Positions 60,301 through 64,000 of a stretch of DNA of 64,000 nucleotides are shown one piece after another. Where the stretch lies: positions 10,662,505-10,726,504 of the forward strand of contig NC_045140.1 of the NCBI RefSeq assembly GCF_008831285.2, in the 5' to 3' direction. A program made the position numbers and the translations under genes. The stretch comes from Nymphaea colorata (taxonomy: Eukaryota; Streptophyta; Magnoliopsida; Nymphaeales; Nymphaeaceae). Position 1 is the stretch's first letter. Each line of letters begins with the position of its first letter. Under the pieces are notes generated by a model. It had not been told where the DNA came from, did not search any database, and worked only from the letters and a program-made list of their open reading frames with translations.

Positions 60301-60490
60301 TACAACAACCCGACTCACTCCTCGGCTCGAGCTCCTGGTTCGGCGGATCCAAAACCGCCCCCTAGCAGTTTCAGTTCCAACCCCAAAAAGGCTAGGAACC
60401 AGCACAATCATCTCATTAATGGCCCTCCTTTATAAGCTAGGAAGATCCCTCACAATTTTCAATACGAGACTAAACTTATGGGGCATTACG
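60301..60490 (-). repeat. TRIM 5' LTR
   Basis: 190 bp; minus strand CGTAATGCCCCATAAG to GGGTTGTTGTA. The first base is C where the other LTR has T. Confidence 0.86.
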
Positions 60491-60632
60491 GAAAGCACCC
60501 CATACTATTGCTTTTCGTGCTCCCTTATTTAATTTGCAAGTTCGCATTTCAGGGCACTGGTAAATTGGCCGGCTGCTCTGTCTACTTAACTGCATGGATC
60601 GGCCCAAGTTATATAGGTGAGCTTAAAGCCCC

Positions 60633-60742
<110 letters not shown>

Positions 60743-62519
60743 ACACACTTTACATAGTATTTGCAAACCACAGTGTCTTAGAAGTGAACATATGTTGTAT
60801 ACTATTGCCTACGTCATGAATGTGAAGCACGACCTATCCTACGGCAGATTTTAATAATTGCTTGTGTCATTAGCACAAAGCGCAATTTGTCCTAAACAGA
60901 TAAGGTGCTCTATTTTCATTACATTGACATAGGTGTAAGCATAAGGTGGACATACAAATATCACAACCCAAATTTTAACAAACAAATAAATACATCTATA
61001 AACTTCAAAACCAAAAAATAAATGTTACTTACCTAAGACAAGCAGTTTTGTATTTTTTCTATGTAACACAAAACACAAAACTGCTGCACAATTTTGATTT
61101 TCTTCACTAGCCACTTGTCAGGGAATACATTGGCTGGCCACAACAAAACAGTGAAAACTGCTGAAAACATGACTTTTGTATGAGAAAAAGATTTGTCACT
61201 TGTTGCATGTTGTGCGAGATAACTGCAGATCGAAATATCTAAATTAAGCAGTGTTTTCTGGTATTGCTAAAAGAGCCATATTGTTTGGCTGAATGATTTG
61301 ATGAATTGAACCATATCAGCTGATACAACTCGGCCTAAATCAGTGGTCATAAAATAATTGTTTACATAAACATCAGAAACGGTCAGCATTAAATCATGTT
61401 GAAAAGGGGCCAATGTGCACTGTATCAGCCAATATGAGTCAATATGAAAGGATATTAATAACAATGAATTAGTGTCATGCAATTGTAATAACAAATTTAT
61501 ACATGCAGCTTATCACACAAGCAACAAAAATAATGGCAAAATAGCATACTGCTGGCAATTCAGAAGCAAAAGCATTTAACTTGCCAAAAAACCTTGATGA
61601 GAAGAAGCTTTTTGGCTACGTCACATGGGTGCTCCTAAAGGATGACCACACTTGTGTCGCATCCGTGTTAATGCTAGTGCTGGTGCCGGTGCTTTTCCAA
61701 CACAGCACGCCCAGTGCGGTCCGCCAAACCAAGCCAAAACTGACTATTTTAAATGTCCACTTCACCAAACTTTTTCTATTATGTATATTAACCAATGTCC
61801 AACTTACTTCCCGATTTTGAAAAGGTGCAGTTTTCTCTAACCGTGCATAGAAAATTCATATATTAACCAACGTCATATATTAACCAACATCCAATTTTCT
61901 TCCCGATTCCTAGTCAATGCAGAAAGTTAATAACAAGCACAAACCTGCCAAAGATATAGGAACATAGAGCTGACTTTGGGAACATGATATCATTCATCAA
62001 GGACCATTGAAGGATTGAATTATAGGAGTGTCCAATTGTATGCATCACTATTATAAGTAGTTACAATAGAAATCACTGAATACTGATTAAAAATTTCTGA
62101 AACTTACTCAGCTCCTGAACAACTGGATTCAGGCATTGGTAAATCCAATCATGCAAAACCATGTCAAATAAAACTGAGCTGAAACATTGAGCTGCACAAA
62201 GCAAAAAAGAATTGCACAATTCATCTGTCCAGGAGCTAGAGAGATGTAATCTGACTTCAAATATGCTCACATATTGAAGTTGCATAAACATAGGGAAAAA
62301 GTTCCTAGTATAATTGCATGGTTTCACAATAGAACCACTTACTCATGAACACACCTTTTCACAACGCTTACAGAAAGAAGAAATTGAATCCTTTTGACAC
62401 TTACGATATTGCTGACCTCTTCAGCCAATTTCTTCCACACTTCAAATGGATGAAAATAAAACACAGTTAGAACCTAGAAAATACCAATGTGCTATAGGTA
62501 AGAAATCTGGATGTTTTCA
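60743..62519. other. No recognised gene
   Basis: AT-rich. ATATTAACCAACGTC/ATATTAACCAACATC phrases repeat near 61787-61895. Open frames at 61581-61840 and 62073-62327 are unrecognised. Could be intron of a gene outside the window. Confidence 0.45.
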
Positions 62520-62529
62520 ACACTTTTTT

Positions 62530-63015
62530 TCAGAAAACGAAAATTGGCACCTCAAAGGCAGGAAAGTGAAAGATAATAGAAACAAAAGAGAGGGACAGAG
62601 GAGATGATGCACAATAGAATGAATAATTCTCTTGCATTGATTTTTGCAAGAGCATTTCTTCTCTTTATATAGTGCAACATGTCGTCTAAGTATGGTAATA
62701 CAACAATGATACACCATGTAGTCTAAGTATGGTAATACAGCAATGATACGACATGCAGTCTAAGATAACGTAAAGTTTGAATTCAAACTTTCTTTCCTTA
62801 GTTGGGTCGCTCCTCCATTGACTTTTCTTCATGCCATGTTTAGTGGATGTCAATTTCCACTAATTTCTCCTCAACAACGAGGAGAATCTTTCACAGAAAA
62901 CCATTCAAAATCATGCAAAATAAGTAAAGGAACAAGGGAGCTCGCAAATTTACCTGACAAATTAAAGAAATAGTTGATTCAGTGAGACATCAGACAAGAA
63001 GGAGAATCTTTTACA
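62530..63015 (-). repeat. Probable 3' LTR of the right-edge copia element
   Basis: Minus strand begins TGTAAAAGATTCTCC directly after a polypurine-like TTGAGGGAGCA (63026-63016). It contains TATATAAA (62671-62664) and a short tandem duplication TGTATTACCATACTTAGAC. The lower boundary is a guess because the 5' LTR lies outside the window. Confidence 0.55.
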
Positions 63016-64000
63016 TGCTCCCTCAAGTTGGGCGTGGCAGGGACAATGCTCAGCTTGTCTCTAAATTCTTTGAACTTAGCAGATCCAAGAGGTTTGGTCA
63101 GTCCATCTGCTATTTGCTCGGATGATCTAATAAACTTGATTGAGATATTTCCCTTTGATAAGTGATCTCGCACAGAGTGAAAATAAACTTCGATGTGCTT
63201 TGTTTGAGCATGAAAAACCGGGTTCGCTGCTAAGTATAACACACCTATATTGTCGCACCACAATATTTGAGTTCCAGTGCATGATATGCCCTATTCGATC
63301 AGTAGGGCTTTCAGCCATAAGAGTTCTGCAGCAGCACATGCGAGAGATTTATATTCAGCTTCTGTACTTGAACGAGTCACGGTTCGTTGCTTTTTAGATG
63401 CCGAGGAGATAAGATTATTACCCAAGAATGTTACACATCCACCTATTGATTTGCTGTCTTCAGTACTTCTAGCCCAATCGGCGTCGGCAAATGCGCTTAA
63501 GTGAAGATGATCTGATTTTAGCATGCATAGTCCAAGCTGGCTTGTGCGTTGTAAATATCTTAGAATTCGCTTGATGAGCCTCCAATGGCACTCTAAGGGT
63601 TGATGCATGTATTGACATGCTCATTTTACTACAAATGCTACATCCGGACGTGTGAGAGCGAGATATTGTAGTGCTTCCACCACGCTCCAATAAGAGAGTA
63701 GGATCTGAGAACGGAACGCTAGACCCCAAAACATGGCTGGTTTCCATAGGTGTTTGGGCAGGCTTGGCAATGGTCATGTTAGGTTTCTAAAATACATTGT
63801 TAAGATAGGCTCCTTGCCGAAGAACCAAATAGGTGGGCTGTTGAGTCACCTCTATGCCAAAAAATATGATAAATCACCCAAGTCCTTGACTAAAAATGAT
63901 GCCCGAAGTTTGGCGAGTTTGATCTATGAGTGCATCGGACGATCCAGTGATAATAACATCATCAACATAAACTAAGATATATATCTTTTCACATCCTTGG
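63016..64000 (-). pseudogene. Copia RT and RNase H, partial at window edge
   Basis: Entering from the right edge on the minus strand, VYVDDVIITGSSDALID carries the YVDD catalytic motif of copia RT (about 63965-63915). After stops and frame changes follow AKPAQTPMETS and then RLIKRILRYLQRTSQLGL. RNase H follows with ADADWARSTEDSKSIGGCV and SSTEAEYKSLA, then NPVFHAQTKHIEVYFHSVRD and QIADGLTKPL. Its last part is open to a stop near 62979, inside the LTR start. Protease, integrase and 5' LTR lie outside. Different family from the 40-kb copia element, judged by sequence. Confidence 0.9.

Larger units (their letters stand above)
60036..60490 (-). mobile_element. TRIM (miniature LTR retrotransposon)
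   Basis: On the minus strand: a 190-bp LTR (60490-60301), primer site TGGTATCAAAGC (60299-60288), about 60 bp more, a polypurine-like AAGGGGTTGGAT, then a second 190-bp LTR (60225-60036). LTRs start TGTAAC/CGTAAT and end GGGTTGTTATA/GGGTTGTTGTA and contain CTTATAAAG as a TATA box. Flanks GAAAG at 60031-60035 and 60491-60495 look like a 5-bp duplication, though the left one lies in a GA microsatellite. No coding capacity, as in all TRIMs, which rely on other elements' enzymes. Confidence 0.88.

Overview
The window looks like intergenic, repeat-dominated nuclear DNA of a flowering plant. Long (TA)n and (GA)n runs, AT-rich unique sequence, Ty1/copia and Ty3/gypsy retrotransposons primed by initiator-Met tRNA, an L1-type LINE, non-autonomous hAT elements and a TRIM are all typical of angiosperms. 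I see no basis for naming a species. I found no intact host gene, no rRNA gene, no convincing tRNA and no CRISPR array.

Layout. 1-12 kb: a 1.4-kb sequence present twice in direct orientation (28-1545 and 10463-11850, with a third partial copy at 56112-56460). Between the copies lie a 5'-truncated Ty3/gypsy element (4158-6500, minus), a 177-bp tandem duplication and a decayed copia fragment. 12-23 kb: a GC-rich hAT element with an 8-bp duplication, a decayed copia gag, a GATC-rich degenerate tract and an orphan exon resembling 3-ketodihydrosphinganine reductase. 23-32 kb: a minus-strand LINE split by a 3.5-kb solo LTR with duplication GGACC. 32-37 kb: a perfect 73-bp inverted repeat, a second GATC-rich tract and a plus-strand LINE tail.

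38-48 kb holds the only recognisable host gene. It is a decayed ankyrin-repeat/PGG-domain membrane protein gene (ACD6/ITN1 type) on the minus strand. Its ankyrin exon (46841-46301) and PGG exon (about 39085-38298) are now separated by a complete Ty1/copia element (40133-45113, duplication GATTC, nearly identical LTRs). A 1067-bp hAT element (46890-47956, duplication GTTAGGCA) lies between the start codon and a candidate TATA box.

48.4-55.4 kb is the most unusual object: a 7-kb Ty3/gypsy chromovirus-like element bounded by 0.7-kb LTRs and the duplication GATGG. It contains, after pol, a complete LTR of a different family followed by a second primer-binding site and about 0.5 kb of leader. That internal LTR matches the LTR of the truncated gypsy element at 4158-4563, whose pol is closely related, so the large element appears to be a two-family composite. 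56-60 kb carries repeated low-complexity sequence, a 206-bp hAT MITE with a paralogous empty site, and a 455-bp TRIM with 190-bp LTRs and only about 75 bp between them. The window ends inside another minus-strand copia element. Nothing here forms a pathway or operon. The history is one of nested insertion, chimera formation and decay around one dead immune-type gene.
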